From CAZFAP01 sp964516325 (lineage in GTDB: Bacteria > Auribacterota > JABMQX01): DNA of 12,801 bases. Where the stretch lies: positions 1 through 12,801 of the forward strand of contig CAZFAP010000143.1 in NCBI GenBank assembly GCA_964516325.1, in the 5' to 3' direction. The translations under genes and the position numbers were made by a program. Positions 1-6,103 of the stretch are shown here, piece by piece. The notes beneath the pieces are model-generated. The model was not told where the DNA came from. It saw only the letters and a program-made list of their open reading frames with translations, and ran no database searches. Every line of letters starts with the position of its first letter. Within the stretch, counting starts at the first letter, position 1.

Positions 1-1
1 C

Positions 2-667
2 GCGAAGAACGACGCGGGGCTTGCCACAATCATTGCCCACGAAACTGCTCACGCCGCAGCGCGGCACGGAGCCGAACGCTACTCCCAGGACATGATGCTC
101 GGACTTGGCGGCGCCGTGCTCGCCGGGGCCATCGCGGGCGCTGACGAGCAAACCAAGGATACCGAAAAATGGAAGATCGCGTACGGGCTCGGCTCGACGC
201 TAGTCGTTTCTCTTCCCCACAGCCGAATGCAGGAGTCCGAAGCCGACAGGATGGGGTTGATTTACATGGCAAAGGCGGGCTATGACCCGCGCGAAGCCGT
301 CGGCCTCTGGCAAAGATTCAAAAAGTACAAGGACGAGCGGGGCGACACGCAAATCGAGTTCCTCTCGACTCACCCGACCGACGAGACCCGAATCGCCGAC
401 ATCAAAGCCCACCTGCCGGAAGCGCTCCCCTACTACGGTGCCGCTACGGGAAAAGAGGCGCCCCTCGCGGGAATAACAGGGACATCTCTGGTCGGGACGC
501 CCGTGCCCAAGCCCGCTTCGGTTGTCAAGCCCGCACCCGTGGCGCCCAGCGCAACCATGTTCCTGAGAGTCCAGTGCCCTCATTGCGCGAAAGTGAACCG
601 AGTGCCCTTCTCCGACTACCGCGGCCACGGCATCCGCTGCTATTCCTGCGGCAGAACCTTCGACTGA
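2..667 (+). CDS. M48-family zinc metalloprotease with C-terminal zinc ribbon (5' truncated)
   Basis: The frame is open from the first full codon at position 2, so the N-terminus lies outside the window; 221 codons are visible. Residues 13-17 read HETAH, the HEXXH zinc and catalytic motif. About 60 residues later comes ESEADRMG, the usual position of the third zinc ligand (Glu) in M48 peptidases, followed by the STHP(T/S)DETRI signature near residue 146. This matches the BepA/LoiP-like periplasmic or membrane-linked proteases that remove misfolded envelope proteins. After a Pro/Ala/Val-rich linker (about residues 163-185) the protein ends in a module with CPHC and CYSC pairs, a four-cysteine zinc ribbon resembling the N-terminal finger of thioredoxin 2. 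That tail is unusual for M48 enzymes. The family call is firm; substrate and cellular location are not visible because the signal region is missing. Confidence 0.9.
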   Translation, partial: AKNDAGLATIIAHETAHAAARHGAERYSQDMMLGLGGAVLAGAIAGADEQTKDTEKWKIAYGLGSTLVVSLPHSRMQESEADRMGLIYMAKAGYDPREAVGLWQRFKKYKDERGDTQIEFLSTHPTDETRIADIKAHLPEALPYYGAATGKEAPLAGITGTSLVGTPVPKPASVVKPAPVAPSATMFLRVQCPHCAKVNRVPFSDYRGHGIRCYSCGRTFD

Positions 668-670
668 TCG

Positions 671-687
671 GGCGGCAGCGTGCCGCC
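671..687 (+). terminator. Terminator-like hairpin after the protease gene
   Basis: A 7-bp perfect stem (GGCGGCA / TGCCGCC) with a GCG loop starts 4 bases after the protease stop codon. The sequence downstream is only weakly T-rich (TCCTTT), so intrinsic termination is plausible but not certain. Confidence 0.4.
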
Positions 688-879
688 GCGTGCCTCCTTT
701 AGTCGAGCCGACGGCTCGCCATGTTCTGCGGGATACACTGGGCGTGGAGCTGAGAAGGGGTGGTCATCGAGACGGGAGGAGGGGCGCTCTTCATGAAAGC
801 GCCAGCATGATTCAGCGTGGATGGCATGCACGGAATCAGGGTGGCCCCGGATTCTAAACCATCCTGAGGGAGAAGGGCT

Positions 880-1242
880 ATGTTTCTGCCCAATGACGGA
901 GTTGATTTTCGCATCTGGCCGCACATTGTCCAGGCGGTGTGCTTGAGCCTGATCCTGAACGCCTACTTCGCGCTCAGGGTGCTGCAAGACGCGAGGAAAC
1001 GGAATCTGCCGCGGCGAGCGGGCCGCGTGTTCGCCATCGTGACCTTGTTCACGAGCTTCGTGGGGATCGCAGCCTACATGTTTTACGAGACCACCAGGCG
1101 GACGAAAGCCCCTGGAGGGCTCGCTGGGGCGCGGAAGAGCCCCGGAACAATCATCCTCTTGGTGGAGATCGGGCTCGCTGCACTAATCGTCGGGGTCATT
1201 TACTTCGTCGTAACAAGAGCCATCCTGTTGGGCAAGCCATAG
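880..1242 (+). CDS. Hypothetical membrane protein with three predicted helices
   Basis: A 120-residue protein that I do not recognise. Three hydrophobic stretches, at about residues 13-35, 48-68 and 90-113, predict three transmembrane helices. Between them lie basic loops (ARKRNLPRRAGR at 38-49 and TRRTKAPGG at 72-80). The start at 880 is supported by an upstream purine-rich ribosome-binding region (GAGGGAGAAGGG, ending 2-3 bases before ATG). It has no obvious operon partner: the protease ends 212 bases upstream behind a hairpin, and RHS relic sequence begins about 60 bases downstream. Codon use and GC-rich third positions fit the surrounding genes, so I regard it as real. Function is unknown. 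Confidence 0.7.
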   Translation: MFLPNDGVDFRIWPHIVQAVCLSLILNAYFALRVLQDARKRNLPRRAGRVFAIVTLFTSFVGIAAYMFYETTRRTKAPGGLAGARKSPGTIILLVEIGLAALIVGVIYFVVTRAILLGKP

Positions 1243-1303
1243 GCGCGGCCCGATCGGGCACGAGGGTGACAACCACCCGGCTGTAAAGCACGAGACAAGG
1301 GCC

Positions 1304-1389
1304 GTCGTGGAGAGAAAGAGGTTCGTCCACCTTGAAGGTTGGTCGTAAGCGAGCTGGATGCGAACAATAATGTCCTGATGGAATATGTG
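1304..1389 (+). pseudogene. RHS-repeat protein fragment, frameshifted, upstream part
   Basis: Frame 2 from about 1304 reads VVERKRFVHLEGWS and then meets TAA at 1346-1348. Frame 1 continues from 1345 as VSELDANNNVLMEYV. Joined, these resemble the segment just before an RHS core (pattern: R-F-x-Y-[DE]-G-W-x-x-[VA]-x-E-L-D-x-x-x-N-V-L-x-x-Y-V). A single-base change near 1345 therefore breaks the frame. The fragment stops at 1389, where repeat sequence begins, and the expected continuation resumes at 2030. The large 5' part of a normal RHS gene (often 1000 codons or more) is absent. This is a decayed RHS gene or an orphan tip displaced from its parent. Confidence 0.7.
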
Positions 1390-1573
1390 GGGTATGGCAG
1401 CAACCGGAGGGTTGCTCGTACCGCCGGCATCTTGTCGCGTCCCGCCGAGGGCGGGACATGGCCTCTCGCCCACGCTCCTATCCCGCCAAGGGGAAGAGAT
1501 GTTGCCCGCAGTGCCACGCCGAACGCGCGACGTTACGTTCTTCCTATTCAAGCACGAAAACACACCCGCACCC
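1390..1573 (+). repeat. Repeat block 1 inside the RHS relic
   Basis: This 184-bp, GC-rich, non-coding block begins GGGTATGGC at 1390. It ends (read on the minus strand from 1573) GGGTGCGGGTGTG, so its ends are imperfect inverted repeats. It contains the hairpin GTCCCGCC-GAG-GGCGGGAC (1439-1457). Its segment 1396-1456 is similar to 1722-1778 in the next block, with the same order of features: GCAAC, GGAGG, CGTACCGC, GGC and the hairpin. Frames through it show no protein-like pattern. Confidence 0.55.
1439..1457 (+). repeat. GTCCCGCC-type palindrome, copy 1
   Basis: A perfect 8-bp stem GTCCCGCC / GGCGGGAC with loop GAG. It belongs to a small family in this region, with further copies at 1762-1778 and 1952-1968. 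Confidence 0.7.
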
Positions 1574-1740
1574 GGTGTGTCGGGTGCGGCTGTAGTTCAG
1601 TGGTTGGTCCGCTCGTGTCGCCGATCGGGTTTCGGGTCCCTGTCGCGTGCCGCAGGATTCTCGCACTTGGAACAACCCGGTCGAGCGGAGGAGCGACCTT
1701 GCTCGCTTGAGCAGCGCCGCATGACTGCAACAGGAGGTCT

Positions 1741-1826
1741 GATCGTACCGCTGGCGTCTCGTCCCGCCTTAGGCGGGAGATGCCCCTGGGCGCGGAGGAG
1801 CAGGCGATCGTACCGCTGGCGTCTCG
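1741..1826 (+). repeat. 21-bp direct repeat pair flanking a palindrome (copy 2)
   Basis: Positions 1741-1761 and 1806-1826 are identical (starting GATCGTACCGCTGGCG). Between them, 1762-1778 is TCCCGCC-TTA-GGCGGGA, a perfect 7-bp stem. A third, diverged match to the direct repeat is at about 1418-1434. This layout is typical of modular intergenic repeats rather than coding sequence. Confidence 0.7.
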
Positions 1827-1951
1827 CCGGCTGTCTCGGGGGCGTCTCGCCCACGTTCCCGCAATCGCGGCACGCCGCGCACTGAAGATTCTCGCAGTCG
1901 GCGCGACCGGACGAAGGGGGGCACCGAGTCCCGCCGCCGCGGGTTTTCGAG

Positions 1952-1968
1952 CCCCGCCTAAGGCGGGG
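1952..1968 (+). repeat. CCCCGCC-type palindrome, copy 3
   Basis: CCCCGCC-TAA-GGCGGGG, a perfect 7-bp stem with a three-base loop, of the same design as the hairpins at 1439 and 1762. It lies about 50 bases before the right inverted end of the element. Confidence 0.65.
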
Positions 1969-2125
1969 GCTTCTCGACCGCAGGATTCATCCATTCGCCT
2001 ACTGAAACACAGCCACACCCGGGTGTGTCAGGGGGCTTGACCTCGGAGGCGGGATCGGAGGTATCATTTATCAGAAGAAAAGCTCCGATTACTGCTATTA
2101 TCGTTATAATCACAAAGGCGATGTT

Positions 2126-2716
2126 GTGTCCCTCACGAACGGAACCGGGAAGCTCGCGGCTTATTACGAATACGACGCGTGGGGGAATGTCATGACCGAA
2201 GCCGAAAAGACCGGGGTGGAGAATCCTTACCGCTACTCGACAAAGGAATGGGACAAGAAATCCGGCCTCTCCTACTTCGGCGCCCGCTACTACTCCTCCG
2301 AAATCGGGCGATGGACGCAAAGAGACCCTGCGGGGACGGTGGACGGGTTGAACTTGTACGCACACGTTGCGAATGATCCGGTTGGCTACATAGACCCAAG
2401 TGGGAACCAGGGGAAGCCTTCGACCTCACTCCGCGACAAGGTGCGCAGGGACTGTAACCTCTACAAGCCCAAGGAAGAACTGGACGAGATGCAGGCAGAG
2501 GCTTGCTGTAAGGCGCTTCTCGAGTACTTCTGGCCGGTCATAGGCACCGGGACCGGATTCATCATGCTGAAGAGCGCGTACGAGGGCTGCATAAATGAGT
2601 CCGCCTTCCCCACTTGCAATACGACGGGGCGCAAGCTGGTCGTGGATTTCGCGAGGAGGATAGTCCAGCAGGCCTTCGTGAAAATTCTGTTACCCAGGGT
2701 TCCCACCCTTAAGTAG
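2126..2716 (+). CDS. RHS-repeat core domain protein, 3' remnant with variable C-terminus
   Basis: The RHS frame is readable from 2030 (RGLDLGGGIGGIIYQ...), but the first ATG is at 2126, giving 196 residues. Residues 1-30 are a YD-type repeat (YYEYDAWGNV). Residues 35-94 are the RHS core: YRYSTKEWD, GLSYFGARYYSSEIGRW, RDP and the closing YIDPSGN. In this family the DPxG boundary separates the conserved cage from a variable, often toxic, C-terminal tip. Here the tip is about 100 residues with six cysteines and a hydrophobic stretch (about 133-152); I do not recognise a toxin fold in it, and no immunity gene is evident. The full-length gene is broken upstream by a frameshift and repeats, so this is probably a relic, although this open frame is intact. 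There is no clear ribosome-binding site. Confidence 0.75.
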   Translation: MSLTNGTGKLAAYYEYDAWGNVMTEAEKTGVENPYRYSTKEWDKKSGLSYFGARYYSSEIGRWTQRDPAGTVDGLNLYAHVANDPVGYIDPSGNQGKPSTSLRDKVRRDCNLYKPKEELDEMQAEACCKALLEYFWPVIGTGTGFIMLKSAYEGCINESAFPTCNTTGRKLVVDFARRIVQQAFVKILLPRVPTLK

Positions 2717-2900
2717 CCTAACCCAGGGCTTCGCCAGACGTAGGCGCGGCATGAGGTGTGCGAACCAATCGCCCGGCGCGCGGCAGGCGGGCGTCACGGC
2801 GCCGGGTCGGGTAAGGCGGGCGCGGGCGGGAACTTCCGAAATGCAGCGGGTCATTTCGGGACGCAGTACAAACGACATCGAACTCTCGGAGGGCGACACG

Positions 2901-3152
2901 ATGGGGCAGAGAAGAAGCATCATGGCTGTGCTCGTGGTTGTGATGTGGGCAGCGAGCGCCGGCGGCTCCGGCGCCGAGCGCGTACTTCCTCAGGGGAAGG
3001 CCGGCCAACGGTCAGTTGGATCCGACGAGGCGACGGCTCTGTATGGAAAGTTCTTTGGTTCGCTTTCTGTGTCCAAGGCGTGTCACAAGGTCTTCCGGCT
3101 AAATGCCCTTTCGTCTGCGCCGCCCGGAGCCGCTTGCCCAATTGATGATTGA
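2901..3152 (+). CDS. Putative small exported protein, unknown
   Basis: An 83-residue frame preceded by GGAGGG (2889-2894) at a suitable spacing from ATG at 2901. The N-terminus MGQRRSIMAVLVVVMWAASAGGSGA looks like a signal peptide (basic start, hydrophobic core, small residues before cleavage at about residues 22-25). The mature part has no motif I recognise and contains only two cysteines. It could be the start of a longer secreted protein truncated by a frameshift, because the body after the signal is short and featureless. The 184 bases between the RHS stop and this start show only GC-rich sequence. Low confidence that it is expressed. Confidence 0.4.
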   Translation: MGQRRSIMAVLVVVMWAASAGGSGAERVLPQGKAGQRSVGSDEATALYGKFFGSLSVSKACHKVFRLNALSSAPPGAACPIDD

Positions 3153-3489
3153 AGTTGGGGGACAAGGCTTGTACAGTAGCAGCCCGTTACCCGGGCAAAG
3201 CTCGCCCGTGCCTGAAATGTGCAAAACCGGTCGGCAACAGCCGCTCTGGATGCGACAAACTTGACTGGCGAGCGGCCTGATGGCAAGGCGATCTGCTCTC
3301 GTCGGCGGATGCGAGCCTGCAAGCGGCTATAGCTGGCGGCGAAGCATCCAGCGTCGGGCGATTCCGTTAAATTCCTTAGTGCCGCATTCATCTGGCAGGC
3401 TTGTTACGTCTAAAGTATGGGTGAGGGTCTCATGTTTTGCGGGCGTATGGACAATTGGAAGGAGGTGAGTCGAAGGCTCGCAGGTCTGG
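3153..3489 (+). other. Non-coding interval
   Basis: These 337 bases lie between the small exported protein and the DUF486 gene. I find no protein-like frame, only a weak 5-bp hairpin (CGGGC 3192-3196 / GCCCG 3204-3208). GGAGGTGAG at 3461-3469 looks like a ribosome-binding site but is about 20 bases from the DUF486 start and has no convincing gene of its own. A promoter for the DUF486 gene probably lies here; I cannot place it. Confidence 0.4.
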
Positions 3490-3819
3490 ATGAAAACGAT
3501 TATTCTGCTAACGATATCGAACATGTTCATGACAGTTGCCTGGTATGGGCATTTGAAATACAAAGGGTCGCCTCTCTGGAAGGTCATTGTGGTCAGTTGG
3601 CTGATTGCGTTCGTGGAGTATTGCTTCCAGGTACCAGCCAACCGCATCGGGCACTACCACTTTTCCGCTGCGCAACTGAAGACCATCCAAGAGGTCATCA
3701 CCCTGGCAGTCTTCTCCGTCTTCTCGGTCGTCTATCTCAAAGAAGCCCTCAAGTGGAACTATCTTGTTGGCTTCCTGATGATCGTGGCGGCGGTGTTCAT
3801 GATATTCAAGAAGTGGTGA
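3490..3819 (+). CDS. DUF486 (DMT superfamily-like) small membrane protein
   Basis: A 109-residue protein with four hydrophobic segments (about 1-19, 29-46, 64-83, 88-106). It carries the hallmark of the DUF486 family: the stretch FVEYCFQVPANRIG at residues 41-54, followed by AQLKTIQEVITL at 61-72, then a conserved Phe/Ser-rich helix and the KEALKWNY turn. Family members are short four-helix inner-membrane proteins resembling half of a drug/metabolite transporter; their substrate is unknown. The length is typical. The start MKTIILL fits the family, though the nearest strong ribosome-binding sequence is rather far upstream (3461-3469). No co-transcribed neighbour is evident. Confidence 0.9.
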   Translation: MKTIILLTISNMFMTVAWYGHLKYKGSPLWKVIVVSWLIAFVEYCFQVPANRIGHYHFSAAQLKTIQEVITLAVFSVFSVVYLKEALKWNYLVGFLMIVAAVFMIFKKW

Positions 3820-3890
3820 TCGGCGTCGCGTAACGGCGTCTTTGCGGCTTGCGTGGCAGTGGAAAGTTGCGGAAGTCAGGGTGCCGTGGC

Positions 3891-3939
3891 GCCCAGGGCA
3901 CGGGTGTGCCCGGTTGCGGCAGTATCGCCGCCCCTGGGC
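3891..3939 (+). repeat. Nested inverted repeats after DUF486
   Basis: GCCCAGGG (3891-3898) pairs with CCCTGGGC (3932-3939), enclosing a second hairpin GGGCAC-GGGT-GTGCCC (3896-3911). The two stems overlap, so they are alternative folds. There is no T-run. They may slow or end transcription of the DUF486 gene, or be another intergenic palindrome. Confidence 0.4.
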
Positions 3940-4078
3940 AGCCGCAGTATCGCTTGCGAACCGGCGAATGCCGAACGTGCTGAGGCCCACGTTGGTTGCG
4001 GGGTGGCTCTTGCCGTCGCGCTCGACGGTCCTTTACAGCATGCGAGAGAGAAAACAATCCGAAAGAAAGGAACAGAAG

Positions 4079-4768
4079 ATGCAGCGAATCTCACCGGCAG
4101 CGATTGGATTGGCTGTCCTCCTATGGGGCACTTCGTTTGCGGTTCTGGGCGAAGAGGCGTCCAAGGAGCAGCTGGACACGGCCGCCGCCAAGTTTAGCTA
4201 CGCGCTTGGAATGGACGTCGGCGCGTCCTTGAAGAGGCTCAAAACCGAAATAGACCTCGGCTCCTTCCTTCGCGGTGTGGAAGACAACCTCAAAGGAACA
4301 AAAACCCTTCTCACCCCAAAGCAGGCGGAGGAAGTGAAGGCGGAGTTCTTCAAGAAGGCTCAGCAGGAGCTTGCCGAGAACAATCGAAAAGAGGGGGAGG
4401 CTTTCCTCGCGGAGAACAAGAAGAAGGAGGGGGTCGTCGCCACCGCGAGCGGTGTGCAATACACGGTTCTCCAAGAGGGCGAGGGGCCAAAACCGACGGC
4501 AGACGATCAGGTCAAGGTTCATTACCGCGGCACGCTGATTGACGGGACGGAATTCGACAGTTCGTACAGGCGGGGAGAGCCCGCGACCTTCCCCGTGACG
4601 GGAGTCATAGCCGGATGGACGGAGGCGCTCCAGCTCATGAAAGTCGGAAGCAAATATCGCCTCTTCATCCCGTCGAATCTCGCCTACGGCGAGCGAGGGG
4701 CTGGCCCGCAGATTGGCCCAAACGCGACGCTGATTTTTGAGGTGGAACTGCTCGGGATTGAAAAGTAG
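4079..4768 (+). CDS. Exported FKBP-type peptidyl-prolyl cis-trans isomerase (FkpA/Mip-like)
   Basis: The start at 4079 gives 229 residues and follows the purine-rich GAAAGGAACAGAAG. Residues 1-24 form a signal peptide (MQRISPAAIGLAVLLWGTSF, cleavage near Ala/Gly). Residues about 38-118 are a helical FKBP-N dimerisation-type domain rich in Lys/Glu (SYALGMDVGASL near 40-51, then a long charged helix to about 117). Residues 121-227 are the FKBP catalytic domain with the expected active-site residues: Tyr149 (VHYRG), Asp160 (EFDSS), Trp180 (GWTEAL), Tyr203 (LAYGERG) and Phe220 (LIFEVELL). It would catalyse prolyl isomerisation and act as a folding chaperone in the periplasm. Length and domain order are normal for FkpA, Mip and FklB. 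A second, truncated copy of its 3' end occurs at 6104-6205. Confidence 0.93.
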   Translation: MQRISPAAIGLAVLLWGTSFAVLGEEASKEQLDTAAAKFSYALGMDVGASLKRLKTEIDLGSFLRGVEDNLKGTKTLLTPKQAEEVKAEFFKKAQQELAENNRKEGEAFLAENKKKEGVVATASGVQYTVLQEGEGPKPTADDQVKVHYRGTLIDGTEFDSSYRRGEPATFPVTGVIAGWTEALQLMKVGSKYRLFIPSNLAYGERGAGPQIGPNATLIFEVELLGIEK

Positions 4769-4804
4769 CACGGGAGCGTGGTCGGTGGGCCTGAACAGCC
4801 TCAG

Positions 4805-4817
4805 GGGGCAGAGCCCC
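4805..4817 (+). terminator. Weak GC hairpin after the FKBP gene
   Basis: GGGGC-AGA-GCCCC, a 5-bp stem, 36 bases after the FKBP stop and without a T-run. It is the only secondary-structure candidate in the 267-base gap before the nuclease gene, which otherwise shows nothing recognisable. Confidence 0.25.
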
Positions 4818-5035
4818 GGGAGGACAGCCGGTCTGGATGCTGGGCAGGCGCGGCGGCGGTCTCCTGCGGCGGAGAGATGGCAACCGTTCTGCTTTGGGCC
4901 GGATTGGACGTTTGCGCCGATTTGGGCCCGTAATGCGACTTAAGTCGTGGGGGAGCCGGTGGGTGCCGTGCTTCGGACGGAATTGGACATTGCGTAATTG
5001 GCAGTTCGCATACAACGCCAAAGGAGGGAATTGAC

Positions 5036-6103
5036 ATGGAGGGGAAACGGGAGAAGGTTTCGTGGGAAGAGAGGCTGGACAACTTTGTTGACGTGGTGGG
5101 GTTTCAATTGGAGAAGGTGCACACGGGGGTTATCGCATGGCTCCTCGATAGCCACAGCAGCCCTCTTTCGAGGGGCCAGAGGGCTCTCGTCCTAACCAAG
5201 CTCATCGGCGAGCAGGTTGCCGAAGCCGACGCAGCAGAGGTCACGGAGACCCGGGAATACTCCTTCGGCCGGCGCATGAGAGTTGACCTGGTCCTGGATT
5301 TGGGCGGAAGGCGATATGTGGTCGTAGAATGCAAGACAGACTCCGATGTACGCGAAGACCAACTCCGGAAGACCCGGGACGCCTTCCCGAAGGCACGCCC
5401 GGACGCCGAGTGTTCTTTCTTGCTTGTCGCGCTGGGCGCCAGCCAGTTTACGTACAGGCCCGGTCACATGGAGGAACTCGGGTGGCGGGCCATAGATGTG
5501 CCCGGAGCGCTCCGAATATTCTCCGGTCTGTCCGTAAAAGGCAATAGGATATACGACGACTGGATCGATGCGCTACAAAGGGAAGACCTTCGTTGCTCGA
5601 ACATAGACAAGGCCCTGGCCGGAATCGAGAGTCCCTGGGACGAAAGGCTCTGGAGACAAGGTTACAGGCTCGGGTTCCCGGTCTTCTACGCGTACTACGA
5701 CAAGCTGCGGCAGCACTTGGACCGGGGAGAGTTCAAGGCCTGGTCGATCTCCAGTGGCGCCAATAATCCCGAGATGAGCTGGGACGCTGGTTGGGTGTGG
5801 CTGAAACAGGAGCCGCCCGAGGAGCAACTGGGCCTGTTCTGGGAATTCAACTGGCAGTCTCTGATATTGAAGGCCGAAGTTGGCGCTCGGCGCCGCGACG
5901 CTTGGCCCCGCCTCGCGGAGGAGGTTCGGCGCTTATGCCGGTCTTCAGCGGTCGGAGGCCGGGAGCCTCGTGCGCGCAAGGGCCGCTGGATGTCTGTCTG
6001 GAAATGGGACTTCGATTTTTGTCACGATGCGGTTTCCGAGGTCTGCGCCACGACCGATAAAGTTCTTGCTTCTGTTCACAAAAAGCTGGCCAAGCTTGGG
6101 TAG
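5036..6103 (+). CDS. Stand-alone PD-(D/E)XK superfamily nuclease
   Basis: A 355-residue protein. The start at 5036 is preceded by AAGGAGGG (5021-5028) at ideal spacing. The N-terminal helical region (residues about 11-62, LDNFVDVVGFQLEKVHTGVI... then RALVLTKLIGEQV) leads into the nuclease core: a strand with Asp84 in MRVDLVLDL, a turn at GGRR, then VVVECKTDS with Glu98 and Lys100, and Gln109. This is the D...ExK catalytic signature of PD-(D/E)XK enzymes, most like the PDDEXK_4 group of unspecified nucleases often found near defence or mobile genes. The C-terminal half (about 200-350) is rich in Trp and aromatics and may bind the target or a partner; I do not recognise it. No methylase, helicase or other partner is adjacent, so restriction by a classical system is not indicated. 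The gene sits between an intact FKBP gene and a truncated FKBP tail, which suggests it is inserted cargo. Substrate unknown. Confidence 0.8.
   Translation: MEGKREKVSWEERLDNFVDVVGFQLEKVHTGVIAWLLDSHSSPLSRGQRALVLTKLIGEQVAEADAAEVTETREYSFGRRMRVDLVLDLGGRRYVVVECKTDSDVREDQLRKTRDAFPKARPDAECSFLLVALGASQFTYRPGHMEELGWRAIDVPGALRIFSGLSVKGNRIYDDWIDALQREDLRCSNIDKALAGIESPWDERLWRQGYRLGFPVFYAYYDKLRQHLDRGEFKAWSISSGANNPEMSWDAGWVWLKQEPPEEQLGLFWEFNWQSLILKAEVGARRRDAWPRLAEEVRRLCRSSAVGGREPRARKGRWMSVWKWDFDFCHDAVSEVCATTDKVLASVHKKLAKLG

Larger units (their letters stand above)
1574..2029 (+). mobile_element. MITE-like element of about 440 bp with inverted ends and 8-bp direct flanks
   Basis: The body runs from about 1582 to 2021. 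The left end is GGGTGCGGCTGTAGTTCAGT (1582-1601). The right end, read on the minus strand from 2020, is GGGTGTGGCTGTGTTTCAGT; the two agree at about 18 of 22 positions. The octamer GGTGTGTC lies immediately left (1574-1581) and again at the right (2022-2029), as a target-site duplication would. Inside are two TCCCGCC-N3-GGCGGGA-type hairpins and a perfect 21-bp direct repeat (1741-1761 and 1806-1826). No transposase is present, so it would be non-autonomous. Immediately downstream the RHS frame resumes. A possible alternative is a stack of intergenic palindromic repeats without mobility. The 9-bp stem 1566-1574 / 1581-1589 at the left junction also explains part of the symmetry. Confidence 0.55.

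Noticed and set aside
1588..1656. tRNA-like stretch (GCGGCTGTAGTTCAGTGG ... GGGTTTCGGGTCCC ... GCCGC)
   Set aside because: It starts like a tRNA D-arm and has tRNA-like length, but the D-stem lacks its partner strand, the T-stem pairs at only about three bases and there is no anticodon stem. The start is better explained as the inverted end of the repeat element.
1396..1968. CRISPR array
   Set aside because: Direct repeats exist, but they are irregularly spaced, few and part of palindromic blocks; there are no regular spacers and no cas genes.
1385..2040. Open frames of 85-166 codons on both strands within the repeat region
   Set aside because: They are compositional artefacts of GC-rich palindromes, with no domain pattern, no ribosome-binding site and conflicting frames.
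3417..3833. A 138-codon plus-strand frame overlapping the DUF486 gene
   Set aside because: It lies out of frame over a clear DUF486 family protein and has no membrane or domain pattern of its own.
3842..4078. Longer N-terminus for the FKBP protein (308 residues from 3842)
   Set aside because: The extra 79 residues are low-quality GC-rich translation that crosses hairpins; the ATG at 4079 gives a proper signal peptide at the very N-terminus.
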